A stretch of 64,000 bases of DNA from Vibrio tapetis subsp. quintayensis (GTDB taxonomy: Bacteria; Pseudomonadota; Gammaproteobacteria; Enterobacterales; Vibrionaceae). The notes beneath the pieces are model-generated. The model worked only from the letters and a program-made list of their open reading frames with translations. It was not told where the DNA came from and did no database searches. The translations under genes were made by a program, and so were the position numbers. Position 1 is the first letter of the stretch. Each line of letters opens with the position of its first letter. The stretch covers positions 124,001 to 188,000 of the forward strand of contig NZ_JAUFQV010000024.1 in assembly GCF_030409945.1 (NCBI RefSeq). The letters are read 5' to 3'. Below, in pieces: positions 51,128 to 61,382 of the stretch.

Positions 51128-53905
51128 GTGCATCTCAGCCCTAATGACAATAATCAATACCGCTACATCACACTAGATAACGCATTACGCGTACTTCTGG
51201 TTCAAGATGATCAAGCACAAAAATCTGCGGCAGCACTGGCGGTGAATGTTGGACACTTCGACGATCCCTCTGACCGCGAAGGTCTGGCTCATTTCTTAGA
51301 GCACATGTTGTTTTTGGGTACAGAAAAATACCCGAAGACAGGAGAATTTCAAGCATTTATTAGCCAACACGGTGGTAATAACAACGCTTGGACAGGCACC
51401 GAGCATACCTGTTTCTTTTTTGATATCACCCCAACCGCTTTCGAACGTGGTTTAAAACGCTTTAGCCAATTTTTCATTAGCCCTCTTTTTAATGAAGAAG
51501 CGTTAGATAAAGAAAGAGAAGCGGTCGACTCTGAATATCGCCTAAAATTAAAAGACGATATGCGCCGCCTTTATCAGGTTCATAAAGAAGTCGCTAACCC
51601 TGAGCACCCTTTTTCAAAATTTTCTGTCGGTAACTTCGAGACCCTTGGCGACAGAAACGGCCAGTCGATCCGCGCAGAAATCATCGATTTTTATCAACAG
51701 CAATACTCTGCCGATTTAATGACGCTGACCTTAGTTAGCTCGCACTCTTTAGATGAAATGCAACAATGGGTCGAATCTCTATTCAGCCCTGTCATCAATC
51801 GTCATAAACACGGCAAAGCCACCTTAGTTCCGCTCACTCGCCCAGAGCAAAAAGGCTGCTATATTCAAATTGAACCTGAAAAGGACAGCAGAAAACTGTT
51901 ACTCGCGTTCGCACTACCGAGCATGGATGCGCACTATGGCACCAAACCTATGTCTTATTTCGCCCACTTACTCGGTGATGAAGCAGAAGGCAGCTTGATG
52001 CTGTATTTAAAGGAACTCGGATGGATTAACAGCCTCGGTGCTGGCGGCGGCATGAGTGGCAACAACTACCGAGAATTTACGGTAAGTTGCACACTAACCC
52101 CTGAGGGTCTAAACCACATTGATGACATTGTTGAAACCGTATTTGCTTACCTTCAACTCATTAGAGAGTCAGGCTTTCAGCCATGGCGCTACCAAGAAAA
52201 ACAAGCGGTACTCGAATCGGCATTTCGTTTTCAAGAATCAACTCGCCCGCTGGACTTAGCCAGCCATTTAGTGATGAACCTGCACCATTATCCAGAAGAA
52301 GACGTCATTTATGGCGACTACAAAATGGCGCATTATGATGAGAAGTTATTAAGCGAAGTTTTTGACTATTTCAACGTTGAGAATTTAAAGCTGTCTGTCA
52401 TCGCCAAGGGCCTAGAATGTGACACTTTGGCCAAATGGTACGATGCCCCTTACTCTGTATTGCCTTTCAATGAAAATCAAACTGCACGCTGGAATAATGC
52501 ATCGCTCAACGCCAAATTGAGTTTGCCAAAAGAAAACCCCTATATCTGCTACGACCTTGACCCAATGCCACTAGAGGGAGACGTTACGATCCCAACAATG
52601 CTAGAGGAATTATCTGGCTTTCGTCTATGGCATTTACAAGAGCCTGAGTTTCGTGTTCCGAAAGGCGTTGTCTATTTGGCAATAGACAGCCCTCACGCGG
52701 TATCGACACCAAGAAACATTGTGAAAACGCGTTTATGCGTAGAAATGTTTTTAGATTCTTTAGTCAAAGAAACCTACCAAGCTGAAATCGCTGGCATGGG
52801 TTACAACATGTACGCGCACCAAGGTGGTGTCACCCTAACGCTAAGTGGTTTTAGCCAGAAACAATCTCAATTACTTGATGTTATTTTAACGCGATTTGCC
52901 ACACGAGAATTTAGCCCTCAGCGATTTGAAATCATCAAACAACAAATGCTACGCAACTGGAAGAACGCCGCTAAAGACCGTCCCGTTTCTCAGTTATTCA
53001 ATAGCTTAACAGGGCTACTTCAACCCAATAACCCACCGTTTCCAGTTTTAATCGAAGCATTAGAGTCCATTGAAGTCGACGAACTGCCTTCTTTTGTCGA
53101 AAGCATTCTGGCTGAACTGCATGTGGAACTGTTCGTTTACGGTGACTGGCAAAAACAACAAGCCCAAACGTTAGCTAAAACGATTAAATCAGCACTTCGT
53201 GTGGAAGATCAACGCTACGAAGAATCCTTACGCCCGCTGATTATGCTCGGTGAGCATGGCACGTATCAGCGAGAAGTTTTTTGCGACCAAGCAGACTCTG
53301 CGATCGTCATTTACTATCAGTGCCCAGAGGTCAACCCTCGAAACATTGCGCTTTACTCTCTTGCGAATCATTTGATGTCTGCAACATTTTTCCATGAAAT
53401 CCGTACTAAGCAACAACTGGGCTATATGGTCGGCACAGGCAATATGCCACTTAACCGCCACCCTGGTATTGTGCTTTATGTGCAATCTCCTAAGGCAGCC
53501 CCTATCGAGCTATTGTCTGCCATTGATGAGTTCCTCAATGCCTTTTACATGGTGTTATTAGAGCTGAATGAATACCAATGGCAAAGCAGTAAAAAAGGCC
53601 TATGGAATCAAGTAGCAACGCCAGACAACAACTTACGCGGGCGAGCGCAAAGATTGTGGGTAGCAATTGGCAATAAAGATGAAGAGTTTCGCCAGCGCGA
53701 ACAAGTGCTAGAAGAACTCAAAGGGCTCACTCGTTCTGAGATGATTCGATTTATCGTGAGCATACTCAAACCTCGCACAGCCAACCGCTTGATCATGCAT
53801 AGCCAGGGCAACGAGCATGAAGAAGTGGAAGTACTCAACGTAGGGCAAGAAATTGGCTCTGTTGAAGAGTTTCAGCTACGACCTAAAGATGTTGATTTAG
53901 GTTAA
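51128..53905 (+). CDS. Insulinase-family (M16) zinc protease, protease III-like
   Basis: A 925-residue M16A metalloprotease. The inverted zinc motif is AHFLEHMLFLGTEKYP and its downstream glutamate lies in EREAVDSEYRLKLKDD. Four M16 domains are expected along the chain. The GTG start has GGAG 8 nt upstream. It resembles E. coli protease III (PtrA, ~962 residues), but no signal peptide is visible (MHLSPNDNNQYRYI), so it may act in the cytoplasm rather than the periplasm. It probably degrades peptides up to a few kDa. Confidence 0.92.
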   Translation: MHLSPNDNNQYRYITLDNALRVLLVQDDQAQKSAAALAVNVGHFDDPSDREGLAHFLEHMLFLGTEKYPKTGEFQAFISQHGGNNNAWTGTEHTCFFFDITPTAFERGLKRFSQFFISPLFNEEALDKEREAVDSEYRLKLKDDMRRLYQVHKEVANPEHPFSKFSVGNFETLGDRNGQSIRAEIIDFYQQQYSADLMTLTLVSSHSLDEMQQWVESLFSPVINRHKHGKATLVPLTRPEQKGCYIQIEPEKDSRKLLLAFALPSMDAHYGTKPMSYFAHLLGDEAEGSLMLYLKELGWINSLGAGGGMSGNNYREFTVSCTLTPEGLNHIDDIVETVFAYLQLIRESGFQPWRYQEKQAVLESAFRFQESTRPLDLASHLVMNLHHYPEEDVIYGDYKMAHYDEKLLSEVFDYFNVENLKLSVIAKGLECDTLAKWYDAPYSVLPFNENQTARWNNASLNAKLSLPKENPYICYDLDPMPLEGDVTIPTMLEELSGFRLWHLQEPEFRVPKGVVYLAIDSPHAVSTPRNIVKTRLCVEMFLDSLVKETYQAEIAGMGYNMYAHQGGVTLTLSGFSQKQSQLLDVILTRFATREFSPQRFEIIKQQMLRNWKNAAKDRPVSQLFNSLTGLLQPNNPPFPVLIEALESIEVDELPSFVESILAELHVELFVYGDWQKQQAQTLAKTIKSALRVEDQRYEESLRPLIMLGEHGTYQREVFCDQADSAIVIYYQCPEVNPRNIALYSLANHLMSATFFHEIRTKQQLGYMVGTGNMPLNRHPGIVLYVQSPKAAPIELLSAIDEFLNAFYMVLLELNEYQWQSSKKGLWNQVATPDNNLRGRAQRLWVAIGNKDEEFRQREQVLEELKGLTRSEMIRFIVSILKPRTANRLIMHSQGNEHEEVEVLNVGQEIGSVEEFQLRPKDVDLG

Positions 53906-53924
53906 AGGCGGAAGGCGTAAATAA

Positions 53925-53958
53925 TTAGGGCTACCAATGGTAGCCCTAATTTCATTTT
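53925..53958. terminator. Bidirectional terminator between protease and fadJ
   Basis: ATTAGGGCTACCA and TGGTAGCCCTAAT form a perfect stem with an A/T-rich flank. Confidence 0.85.
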
Positions 53959-53980
53959 AATCACTGTATTCTATGCGGGT

Positions 53981-56092
53981 TTAATCGTAGAAACGCGCAT
54001 CACTACCCGCTCTCGTTAATAAACCGTCACAAGGTGCGAACCTGTCACCGTATTTCTCGGCAAAGTTGTTCATGATGCTCACTAACTCTTTGGTGCCAAT
54101 TTGATCCATATAACGGAATGGGCCACCTAAGAATGGAGGGAAACCGATACCGAAAATAGCCCCAATGTCGCCATCTCTTGCGCTGCGAATGATACCCTCA
54201 TCTAAACAGCGAACTGCTTCGTTCAACATTGGCAACACACAACGTAGTGCGATGTCTTTTTCTGGTAGTTTCGCTTCTGGTTGAAGTTTCAATAGCTTAT
54301 AAACGCTTTTATCCACTTCTTTCTTTTTGCCGTTATAGCTGTAGAAGCCTTTACCGACTTTACGCCCTTTGCGGCCGTCATTAAGCAACACATCAAAGAC
54401 TTCTGGAGCCTTAAATCGCGCCCCTAGCTCTTCGACCAAGATTGGCATGATCTTCGCGCCAATATCAACGCCAACTTCATCAAGCAGCGCTATTGGCCCG
54501 ACAGGGAAACCGAAATTAAGCAAAGCATTATCAAGTTGCTCGATAGGCTCGCCGCCCAACAACACTTGTGCAGACTCATTCATGTACGGCGCTAATATTC
54601 GGTTTACATAGAAACCGGCTTTATCCGCCACAACGATGGGTGTTTTGCCTTGCTTACGTGCCAATTCTACCGTGGTTGAGATAACTTCATCAGAAGTTCC
54701 TTCATGTGGAATAACTTCCACCAACGGCATTTTTTCTACCGGGCTAAAGTAGTGCAGGCCGATGACATTTTCAGGGCGCTGCGCCTCTGCAGCAATTTGG
54801 TGGATAGGCAGTGAAGAAGTATTCGTGGCGAAGATAGTACGTTCATTGCCGTATTGCTCTATCTCTTTAACCATGCCTTGTTTCAAGGCAAGATCTTCAA
54901 ATACCGCTTCAATCACCATATCGGTGTTTTTAAACGCGGTGTAATCCGTACCACCAGACAGCTGAGACATTCGATACTGCAGCTCGGCTTTGGTTAAAAT
55001 TCGGCGTTTTTTCTGCTTATTAAGCAGCTTGTAATTGTAATTAATTGCTCCTAACACACCGTCGTTAGAAACATCTTTAATTCGCACTGGCACTTTAGCT
55101 TTAGATACGGATACGTGGCTAATACCCGCTCCCATAAGGCCACCGCCAAGCACACCAACACGAGAAACCAAACGTGGCTTTTCATCCGTGCCATTTTCTT
55201 TCTTCATTTCTGTTGTCGCAAAGAAAATAGAACGTAATGCTTTAGATTCATTGCTCATGCACAACACACCAAAACGTTTGGCTTCGTTTTCCAAACCTTT
55301 TTCGATACCGTGTTCTAAACCATAAGCAATAACATCTAAGATGGCGTCAGCAGCCGGATAATTGCCACGAGTTTTGGCAAGTGTCTTCTTGCTTGCTTGA
55401 TCAAACACAAAATTTCTACCGAATTTCACACCAGAAAGCAGACGCTCTTTGGTCGCCAGTTTACGTTTTGCCTTTTTACCAGAGGCATACTTCTTGGCAA
55501 CTTCCAATAAAATAGATTCAGGTACACAAGCATCAACCACACCCAACTTATTCGCTTTTTTCGCTCTTAGCTGTTTACCAGTCAAAATCAAATCTAAACT
55601 TGGCAGTAAACCGATTAAACGAGGTAGCCTTTGTGTACCACCCGAACCGGGCAGCAAACCAAGCTGAACTTCAGGTAAACCAAGGCGCGTTTTGTCTGAA
55701 TCACTACATACTCGGTAATCACAAGCCAGTGCAAGCTCTAAGCCCCCGCCTAAACAAGGACCGTGGATTGCAGAAACCACAGGGAAAGGTAACGCTTCAA
55801 GCTGGTTAAACATTTGCTGACCTTGAGCGGCTAGGCCTTGAGCTTCTTCAGCTGTTGTACAAGCGTCTAGCATGCGTACATCAGCGCCTGCAACAAAGTT
55901 GTCTGGTTTCAAGGAATGAATAATTAAACCAGATACTTCATGTTTTTTAGCTTCAAGTTCCATCAAGATGGTTTGCATCTCTTCAGTAAACTGAGCTTGA
56001 AGGGTATTCATCTTTTCGCCGGGCACATCAATCGCAAGCCATGCAAGGCCTTGGTCATCAATGGTTAATTGAAATGCGTTTTGATTACTCAT
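53981..56092 (-). CDS. fadJ: Beta-oxidation multifunctional protein alpha subunit FadJ
   Basis: This combines an enoyl-CoA hydratase (residues ~1-300, [20 protein letters not shown]) with a 3-hydroxyacyl-CoA dehydrogenase ([36 protein letters not shown]). 703 residues. The start at 56092 overlaps the fadI stop as TAATG, so the two are translationally coupled. A longer frame from 56140 lies inside fadI. FadJ and FadI act mainly anaerobically in E. coli. Confidence 0.95.
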   Translation of the reverse strand: MSNQNAFQLTIDDQGLAWLAIDVPGEKMNTLQAQFTEEMQTILMELEAKKHEVSGLIIHSLKPDNFVAGADVRMLDACTTAEEAQGLAAQGQQMFNQLEALPFPVVSAIHGPCLGGGLELALACDYRVCSDSDKTRLGLPEVQLGLLPGSGGTQRLPRLIGLLPSLDLILTGKQLRAKKANKLGVVDACVPESILLEVAKKYASGKKAKRKLATKERLLSGVKFGRNFVFDQASKKTLAKTRGNYPAADAILDVIAYGLEHGIEKGLENEAKRFGVLCMSNESKALRSIFFATTEMKKENGTDEKPRLVSRVGVLGGGLMGAGISHVSVSKAKVPVRIKDVSNDGVLGAINYNYKLLNKQKKRRILTKAELQYRMSQLSGGTDYTAFKNTDMVIEAVFEDLALKQGMVKEIEQYGNERTIFATNTSSLPIHQIAAEAQRPENVIGLHYFSPVEKMPLVEVIPHEGTSDEVISTTVELARKQGKTPIVVADKAGFYVNRILAPYMNESAQVLLGGEPIEQLDNALLNFGFPVGPIALLDEVGVDIGAKIMPILVEELGARFKAPEVFDVLLNDGRKGRKVGKGFYSYNGKKKEVDKSVYKLLKLQPEAKLPEKDIALRCVLPMLNEAVRCLDEGIIRSARDGDIGAIFGIGFPPFLGGPFRYMDQIGTKELVSIMNNFAEKYGDRFAPCDGLLTRAGSDARFYD

Positions 56093-57399
56093 TATTCTAC
56101 CTCCAATACCATTGCTGCACCTAAACCACCCGCAGCACAAGCTGTGTTCAGTGCCAGACCACCACCGCGTCTTTTTAGCTCACGCAATGTTTGTGTCATC
56201 ATACGTGCGCCAGTCGCAGCAAACGGATGTCCGTAAGCCAAAGAACCGCCTAACACATTAAATTTTTCCATGTCGATTTCGCCAATCGCTTTATCACGGC
56301 CTAGCACTTCTTGAGCGAATTTATCGCTAGCAAACATTTTTACATTCGCCAATGTTTGCGCTGCAAAGGCTTCGTGCATATCGATGAGCGTGAGGTCATC
56401 TAATGTGATCCCTGCTCTGTCTAAGGCGATAGGCGTTGCGTGAGATGGGCCCATCAGCATGTCTTCATGCACATCAATGGCAGAAAAAGCATACGAACGA
56501 ATGTAGCCTAATATTTCGAGGCCGAGCTCTTTCGCTTTACCTTCTCTCATCATCAGAACGGCTGCCGCACCATCGGTCAATGGCGTACTGTTTGCCGCCG
56601 TAACACTACCGTTCTTACGGTCAAAGGCTGGGCGCAACTTTGCGTAACCCTCTACCGTAGAATCGGTACGGATGTTGTTATCGGTATCAATCCACTTTTT
56701 GTAAGGTTCAGGGAATGCAGTCATCACTTCATCACGGATCTTACCATCAGCCCATGCTTGCGCCGCCAAGGAATGCGAACGGTGAGCCAAAGCGTCTTGC
56801 TCTTCTCGTGTTATTCCATGGGTTTTCGCCATCTGTTCAGCAGTCTGGCCCATAGAAATACCGGTGGAATACTCAGCAACGGCTGGAGGAACAGGCATCA
56901 GATCTTTGAACGACAATTTACTCAAAATAGACAGCTTTTGGCCAGACTTTCGAGCTTTACTCAACGCCAATAATGAAGAAGCCAGCTTTTTTGAAACGCC
57001 AATAGGCAAAACCGAGGAAGAATCAGCACCACCGGCAATACCAACATCAATAGTGCCTGCAATAATGCTCTCAGCCACATTTGCTGCTGCCTGGAAGCTC
57101 GTAGCACAAGCACGGGTTACGCTATATGCATCGGTTTTAACGTCCATACCCGTGCCAAGAACGATTTCACGAGCGATATTCGGCGCTTCAGGCATTTGTA
57201 CAACCTGACCAAACACAACTTGATCGACAATAGCGGGGTCAACATCCGCTCGCGTTAGCATTTCGCTCACCACCATTTTGCCTAAATCAACCGCTGGTAC
57301 ATGACCAAACTCAGTGCTTTGACGTGCGAATGGTGTGCGTAAACCTGCGACTATCGCGATACGCTCACCCGATCGTGTGGTTAAATCCTGTATGCCCAT
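56092..57399 (-). CDS. fadI: Acetyl-CoA C-acyltransferase FadI
   Basis: The thiolase partner of FadJ, which releases acetyl-CoA in the last step of a beta-oxidation cycle. The active-site Cys is in [32 protein letters not shown] and [16 protein letters not shown] give the His and second Cys. 435 residues. AAGGAG precedes the ATG. A strong FadR site overlaps its leader. Confidence 0.96.
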   Translation of the reverse strand: MGIQDLTTRSGERIAIVAGLRTPFARQSTEFGHVPAVDLGKMVVSEMLTRADVDPAIVDQVVFGQVVQMPEAPNIAREIVLGTGMDVKTDAYSVTRACATSFQAAANVAESIIAGTIDVGIAGGADSSSVLPIGVSKKLASSLLALSKARKSGQKLSILSKLSFKDLMPVPPAVAEYSTGISMGQTAEQMAKTHGITREEQDALAHRSHSLAAQAWADGKIRDEVMTAFPEPYKKWIDTDNNIRTDSTVEGYAKLRPAFDRKNGSVTAANSTPLTDGAAAVLMMREGKAKELGLEILGYIRSYAFSAIDVHEDMLMGPSHATPIALDRAGITLDDLTLIDMHEAFAAQTLANVKMFASDKFAQEVLGRDKAIGEIDMEKFNVLGGSLAYGHPFAATGARMMTQTLRELKRRGGGLALNTACAAGGLGAAMVLEVE

Positions 57400-57415
57400 T
57401 GTGTCTCCTTGCTTG

Positions 57416-57430
57416 AGAGGTCAGACCTGT
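57416..57430. promoter_or_regulatory. FadR operator of fadIJ
   Basis: AGAGGTCAGACCTGT contains the FadR core GGTCnGACC with both halves intact. Its centre is 24 bp before the fadI start, where binding would repress transcription until long-chain acyl-CoA appears. Confidence 0.85.
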
Positions 57431-57615
57431 ATATGTAGCAAAAATGTTATCAGATTAAAACATATGTTTAAATCACTTTTTACGCCAGAGCGTGACCAAC
57501 TGCAAGAATAGGAGGAATAAGCGGATCGTTTTTGGGCTGTATCGTTTAATTTGTCGCTTTTGTCAGACAACGAAAAATAAGAAAGGGTGCTAGAATGGAA
57601 AATAATGTGACTGAT

Positions 57616-57644
57616 AAAAAAAAACCACACATATTTGTGTGGTT
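57616..57644 (-). terminator. Terminator of the candidate sRNA
   Basis: Minus strand AACCACACA and TGTGTGGTT arms around AATA, followed by about seven T. No coding gene upstream on this strand needs it. Confidence 0.9.
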
Positions 57645-57773
57645 GGAATCGATATATAGCGTATCGCCAAAATTCAAAAATCAGTTTCCTGATTAGGAGA
57701 AAGTAAAGTCAGCCTTCAAAAGGAAGTGTCATCTTGCTCAACATGTCGATAATAAATACCAACGAGATGACAC
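57616..57773 (-). ncRNA. Candidate FNR-controlled small RNA between fadI and the ECF sigma gene
   Basis: On the minus strand, the predicted start is ~57771-57773. A -10 TATAGT lies at 57778-57783 and an FNR-like box TTGATCTAGTTCAA at 57805-57818. The transcript begins with a perfect 9-bp stem (GTGTCATCT/AGATGACAC), has an internal CTTTCTCCT stretch that could pair with ribosome binding sites, and ends in an intrinsic terminator at 57616-57644. No open frame of substance lies inside. Not matched to a known family; E. coli FnrS has the same control but I see only a short C/U-rich resemblance. Confidence 0.7.
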
Positions 57774-57777
57774 CCGT

Positions 57778-57818
57778 ACTATAGCGCTTTCGCATTGCTA
57801 GAAATTGAACTAGATCAA
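57778..57818 (-). promoter_or_regulatory. FNR-type promoter of the candidate sRNA
   Basis: TTGATCTAGTTCAA matches the FNR consensus TTGAT-N4-ATCAA at nine of ten fixed positions. Its centre is ~41 bp upstream of the predicted start, the class II activator position. A CRP reading (TGTGA-N6-TCACA) fits worse. Confidence 0.65.
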
Positions 57819-57894
57819 TTTATTGGTGGTTTTACCTCATACTGCCGCAAGGATAAGCTTTTCTCGTTATTCGCTCGAGAAAATGGAGCCGCAT

Positions 57895-58458
57895 GTGTCA
57901 ATATTAAATTTATTTGGAAAGAAAAAATCAAAGAGTCCGGTCAACTCTGATATGGACAAACAAAAACGATACGAAGCCCTTGTGCGGGCTTACCATCGCG
58001 ACCTTTATCGCTACGCCTATTGGTTGTGCAAGGATGGACACATTGCGGAAGACTTAGTGCAAGAAACCTGCTTAAGAGCTTGGAAAGCCATAGACAGCTT
58101 ACAAGATGAAAAAGCAGCCAAGTCTTGGTTAATCACTATATTGCGCCGCGAAAACGCACGAAGATTTGAGAGGAAACAGTTAGAATTGGTGGATATTGAC
58201 GATCATGGTGCGGAAGCAAAAACCAGCGATGATCCCAAGCATCAGCAAGAATGGCTGCAAAACCAAATCATGAAGCTGGATATTGATTATCGTGAGCCTC
58301 TGTTTCTCCAAGTTATTGGTGGATTCAGCGGTGAAGAGATAGGAGATATTTTAAATCTTAATAAAAATACGGTGATGACTCGACTTTTCCGAGCGAGAAA
58401 TCAACTCAAAGACATGTTAGATGAATCTGATCTAGATAAGGGGGTACATAATGGATGA
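57895..58458 (+). CDS. ECF-subfamily RNA polymerase sigma factor
   Basis: A 187-residue sigma-70 ECF factor: region 2 (YEALVRAYHRDLYRYAYWLC, AEDLVQETCLRAWKAI) and region 4 (GEEIGDILNLNKNTVMTRLF). The start chosen is GTG at 57895, with GGAG 6 nt before it; ATGs at 57883 and 57952 have no good ribosome binding site. Its last 8 bases overlap the next gene, a single-pass membrane protein likely to act as anti-sigma. Regulon unknown; the site within the fad cluster suggests envelope or lipid stress. Confidence 0.88.
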   Translation: MSILNLFGKKKSKSPVNSDMDKQKRYEALVRAYHRDLYRYAYWLCKDGHIAEDLVQETCLRAWKAIDSLQDEKAAKSWLITILRRENARRFERKQLELVDIDDHGAEAKTSDDPKHQQEWLQNQIMKLDIDYREPLFLQVIGGFSGEEIGDILNLNKNTVMTRLFRARNQLKDMLDESDLDKGVHNG

Positions 58459-59179
58459 TTTAGAACTTCGCCGTCGAATTATGTCCGATCCCAAGAATAA
58501 AGAATCTGATAGCCCGCTGACACAAGAACAGTGTGAGTTCAATTCTAAGTTTATCGATGACATTCTAAAACTTGATAACCAAATAGAACAAGCAATGAAA
58601 GTCGATGTGCCTGACGGCCTTGCTGATCGAATTCTATTTAATCAAAGTGCTGAGATTGAAGAAACACCTTTCACTCGCTCGGTAATGAAACGAACTATGG
58701 CCATGGCGGCTTCCATTGCATTCGCTGCAGGGTTGCTGGTAGGACAAATCAATTGGGCACCGCTCATCGTTAGCCCGGCACATGCCTCGCTAGCAGACAC
58801 AGCCATGCAGCATGTGGTTGATGAGTCGCCATTTACCAACCCATTGGATGAGAAAGTATCGTCTAAGCAAATCAATATGAAATTGAAACCTTTTGATTTC
58901 TCATTTAGCGATAATTTCCCGTACCACGTTTATTACCTAAATCACTGTGGTTTTGGTAGCTCAAATGCCATGCACATGGTATTCCAGGGTGAGAAAGGCC
59001 GAGTAACGATGTTCGTAACACGCGTTGATAGCGATGCCACTCAATCGTTCCAGAAAAATGGCATGAGTGGCACAATAACGCCTCTTAAAGGTGCCAGTAT
59101 GGTGTTAGTCGGTGAAGCAGACGAAGATGTCGCTAAAATCGCCGAAGCACTGGCTCCAATCATTAAACCAATCGGCTAA
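58451..59179 (+). CDS. DUF3379-type membrane protein, possible anti-sigma factor
   Basis: A 242-residue protein with an acidic helical N-terminal cytoplasmic part (1-75), one membrane helix (about 80-105; MAMAASIAFAAGLLVGQI) and a C-terminal periplasmic domain. No zinc-binding HxxxCxxC motif is seen. The overlap with the sigma gene and topology fit an anti-sigma factor; this role is inferred, not proven. A clear terminator follows. Confidence 0.75.
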   Translation: MDDLELRRRIMSDPKNKESDSPLTQEQCEFNSKFIDDILKLDNQIEQAMKVDVPDGLADRILFNQSAEIEETPFTRSVMKRTMAMAASIAFAAGLLVGQINWAPLIVSPAHASLADTAMQHVVDESPFTNPLDEKVSSKQINMKLKPFDFSFSDNFPYHVYYLNHCGFGSSNAMHMVFQGEKGRVTMFVTRVDSDATQSFQKNGMSGTITPLKGASMVLVGEADEDVAKIAEALAPIIKPIG

Positions 59180-59187
59180 AACTTAAA

Positions 59188-59213
59188 ATGCTCCCTAACG
59201 GGAGCATTTCTCA
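59188..59213 (+). terminator. Terminator after the DUF3379 gene
   Basis: ATGCTCCC-TAAC-GGGAGCAT followed by TTCTCATTT. Confidence 0.75.
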
Positions 59214-59325
59214 TTTAGCTCACTTTCACCTGAACCAAGATAGAGTATAAACTCTAAAAAACACCGTTTTCGCCGTAGTTACTGTTAATTACCGCCCATT
59301 TCATGGATTTTATCGCCATTTTTTC

Positions 59326-59343
59326 TTCTGGTCGGATTTCTCC
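59326..59343. promoter_or_regulatory. Probable FadR operator of fadL
   Basis: TTCTGGTCGGATTTCTCC keeps CTGGTCnGA of the FadR consensus with a weaker second half. It is ~130 bp before the fadL start. Confidence 0.55.
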
Positions 59344-59463
59344 TGTCTATTTCTACCTTTACTATCTGCATCACTGAGTATTTGCTCAACAGCCCGCGCC
59401 GACTTAATCACTTGGCACTATAAGCGGGTAACTAAAAAAATAAATAATTATAGGTAGTCACCA

Positions 59464-60726
59464 ATGAATAGCACGCGTCTGTTTAAAAAAACGGTAATTG
59501 CAGCAACCATCGCTCTCGCTTCACAACAAGCGGTTGCCGCCGGATTCCAACTTAACGCTCAATCAGCAACGGGCCTAGGCCGTGCATTTGCTGGTGATGC
59601 GGTTATCGCTGATAACGCTTCAGTAATGGCACGTAACCCTGCAGCAATGGCGCTGTTTGATGAGACCTCTATGTCTTTGGGTTTCACATCTATAACTTCT
59701 CAAATTGAAGTTAAAGATGCGAAATACTCTACATTTAACGGATCTGGTTACGATACAGTTGACTCCAACTATTCTGATGCAGGTAGTACATCAGTAGCGC
59801 CAAATATCCACCTAATTGTTCCTATCAATGAGAAATTTGCTGTTGGTGTGAATGCTTACACAAACTTCGGAACTAAAACTGAATTCGACGAGTCCTTTGC
59901 TGCTTCTGAATACGGTGGACTGACTGACGTAAAAAGCGCAAACATCGGTGTGGCTGGCTCTTACCGCGTAAACGAACAACTTAGCTTTGGTGCTGGCTTA
60001 GACATCATCTATGGTTCTGGAAAAATGAAACGTACGTTATCTGATAGAGTAATTTCTGGCGGAGGAACGACTGTACTGAACGCAGATGCTGATGGCTGGG
60101 CTTTAGGTTTCAATTTAGGCTCTGTATATGAAATAGACGAAAACAATAGATTCGGCCTAGCTTATCATTATAGCCCTGAGTTAAAAGCCAAAGGTGATGT
60201 AACCATCATGGGCGTTGATTCAAAAGATACTCTAGTTATGCCACTTCCAGATATGTTAGAGTTTTCTGGTTTCCATAAAATTGTTGATACGAAGTTTGCA
60301 GTACACTACAGCGTTCAATGGATAGGTTGGTCTTCTTTCGATAAAATCACTATCGAAGATGCTGGCGTAGATAAGAAATACGAATGGAAAGACGGTATGC
60401 ATTACGCGATTGGCGGAACATACTACTTAAACCAAGACTGGACGCTACGTGCTGGTTACATGCATGATACCAGCGCACAAGATCAGCTAACCTCTATTTC
60501 TGTTCCTGATTCTAATCGTAATTGGTTCTCTGGTGGTTTCACTTATCACCTAGATACTAAATCTAACATCGACTTTGGTTTTACCTACTTACTCGGACAG
60601 GATGTTGACGTTAAAGAAACAACTTATGTTCCGAATACAGGAAATACTATCGCATTATCTTCTATTGAAGGTGTTACTCGCGCAAACGCAATCTTAGTTG
60701 GTCTACAGTACAGCCGTTCTTTCTAA
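59464..60726 (+). CDS. fadL: Long-chain fatty acid outer-membrane transporter FadL
   Basis: A 420-residue barrel with a signal peptide (cleavage after AVAA, near residue 26) and mature start GFQLNAQSATGLGRAFAG. The N-terminal hatch region NPAAMALFD is typical of the OmpP1/FadL/TodX family. It imports long-chain fatty acids that feed fadIJ. The ECF pair lies between it and fadI. Other FadL paralogues are common in vibrios. Confidence 0.93.
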   Translation: MNSTRLFKKTVIAATIALASQQAVAAGFQLNAQSATGLGRAFAGDAVIADNASVMARNPAAMALFDETSMSLGFTSITSQIEVKDAKYSTFNGSGYDTVDSNYSDAGSTSVAPNIHLIVPINEKFAVGVNAYTNFGTKTEFDESFAASEYGGLTDVKSANIGVAGSYRVNEQLSFGAGLDIIYGSGKMKRTLSDRVISGGGTTVLNADADGWALGFNLGSVYEIDENNRFGLAYHYSPELKAKGDVTIMGVDSKDTLVMPLPDMLEFSGFHKIVDTKFAVHYSVQWIGWSSFDKITIEDAGVDKKYEWKDGMHYAIGGTYYLNQDWTLRAGYMHDTSAQDQLTSISVPDSNRNWFSGGFTYHLDTKSNIDFGFTYLLGQDVDVKETTYVPNTGNTIALSSIEGVTRANAILVGLQYSRSF

Positions 60727-60753
60727 TTCAATTTAGAAACAACAGAAAAACAA

Positions 60754-60781
60754 AAGGTTGGCTTCCGCCAACCTTTTTTTG
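60754..60781. terminator. Terminator after fadL
   Basis: AAGGTTGGC-TTCC-GCCAACCTT followed by a T run. Confidence 0.92.
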
Positions 60782-60875
60782 TATGCCCGGCATTCCAATT
60801 TTCGTCATCTCTAAAACAATGTACCCACAAAAATATTGAGTTCGATTCCTTTGAACATTGGTGTCTGAAATCTAC

Positions 60876-61382
60876 TCAGCGAGTGCTCGGTTCCAAACAC
60901 AGCTCAACAAAATACGCTCTTGTTAATGCCGCGAGGTCTTGTGGCGCTAGCTCTATCTCTAAGCCTCGTTTACCTGCACTAACACATATAGTATCCAGAT
61001 CTAATGCAGATTGGTGGATGAAGGTTGGCAGAGCCTTCTTCTGACCCAAAGGGCTGATCCCCCCTACTACGTACCCTGTGGTTTTCTGAGCGATATCAGG
61101 ATTCGCCATTTCGGCTTTCTTCGCCTTGGCTGCTTTGGCCGCCAATTTCAAATTCAATTTTTGTTCTACCGGAATGATAGCAACCGCTAGCGACCGAGGG
61201 TTCCCATCCAACGCAAACAACAGCGTTTTGAATACCGTTTTAGGATCTTGTCCCAACGCTTGCGCCGCTTCTAACCCGTAACTCTCATGTTTTGGATCAT
61301 GCTGATACTGATGCACTTGATGTGCTATTTTTTTCTTCTTTGCTAGATTAATCGCCGGTGTCATTGGATTACTCGTACTCAT
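60876..61382 (-). CDS. ybaK: Cys-tRNA(Pro) deacylase YbaK
   Basis: This editing enzyme removes cysteine mischarged onto tRNA-Pro. It has the YbaK fold: residues KTVFKTLLFALDG, VAIIPVEQKLNLK, the conserved VGGISPLGQKKALPTFIH, and a late LEIELAPQDL. 168 residues. It lies next to ushA, as in E. coli, on the same strand with a terminator between. Confidence 0.93.
   Translation of the reverse strand: MSTSNPMTPAINLAKKKKIAHQVHQYQHDPKHESYGLEAAQALGQDPKTVFKTLLFALDGNPRSLAVAIIPVEQKLNLKLAAKAAKAKKAEMANPDIAQKTTGYVVGGISPLGQKKALPTFIHQSALDLDTICVSAGKRGLEIELAPQDLAALTRAYFVELCLEPSTR

Noticed and set aside
57421..57630. 69-residue minus-strand frame upstream of fadI
   Set aside because: It overlaps the FadR site and sRNA terminator and has a low-complexity Ser-rich composition without a start site.
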